Below are positions 17,977 through 17,991 of a stretch of DNA of 17,991 nucleotides, piece after piece. The stretch comes from Coemansia sp. RSA 922 (Eukaryota > Kickxellomycota > Kickxellomycetes > Kickxellales > Kickxellaceae). The position numbers and the translations under genes were made by a program. The notes under the pieces are model-generated. The model was not told the DNA's origin, ran no database searches, and saw only the letters and a list, made by a program, of their open reading frames with translations. Positions within the stretch are counted from its first letter, which is position 1; each line of letters begins with the position of its first letter. The stretch is from positions 1 to 17,991 of the forward strand of contig JANBQS010000440.1 of the NCBI GenBank assembly GCA_027577415.1. The letters run 5' to 3'.

Positions 17977-17991
17977 GGTGATTAGTAGAGA

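Noticed and set aside
1..17991. Transposons, CRISPR arrays or viral insertions
   Set aside because: No reverse transcriptase, transposase or integrase motifs, no long terminal repeats, and no regularly spaced repeats were found.

Overview
This window is nuclear DNA of a fungus. The evidence is spliceosomal introns (GTRAGY-type donors, a TGCTAAC branch site, TAG acceptors), a cytosolic-type leucyl-tRNA synthetase, a UFD4/TRIP12-type HECT ligase without a WWE domain, a eukaryotic prefoldin subunit and GPI-anchored GH18 chitinases. Intron use, gene spacing and the chitinases fit an early-diverging filamentous fungus, possibly of the Kickxella/Coemansia kind. That placement is inference only.

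Layout. 1-177 (-): N-terminus of a secreted GH18 chitinase cut by the window edge. 178-1797: a long gene-poor stretch with TATA boxes on both strands. 1798-3228 (-): a complete GH18 chitinase with signal peptide, catalytic DGVDYDFE and a GPI-type tail. 3974-7443 (-): cytosolic leucyl-tRNA synthetase, two exons. 7444-7917: a divergent promoter with a Gcn4-type TGACTCA and a CACGTG palindrome. 7918-13754 (+): UFD4-type HECT E3 ligase, with an unresolved start codon. 13880-14407 (+): prefoldin subunit 3. 14537-16120 (-) and 16501-17840 (-): two tandem, highly diverged paralogues that I cannot place in a known family.

The housekeeping genes cover tRNA charging (LeuRS), protein quality control by ubiquitin (UFD4) and tubulin/actin folding (prefoldin). 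The two chitinases would act at the cell wall. I see no operon-like logic linking them.

The most novel part is the tandem pair at 14.5-17.8 kb. Both proteins carry an N-terminal eight-cysteine module (C-x2-C-x2-C-x2-C, C-x-C, C-x2-C), a long disordered linker of unrelated composition, and a C-terminal ubiquitin-like beta-grasp segment that starts exactly at a phase-2 intron in both genes. Both gene models depend on introns I placed by hand from splice signals and reading phase. A second puzzle is the UFD4 leader: 672 nt without a single ATG on the coding strand, although its open frame looks like the basic N-terminus of TRIP12/UFD4 proteins.
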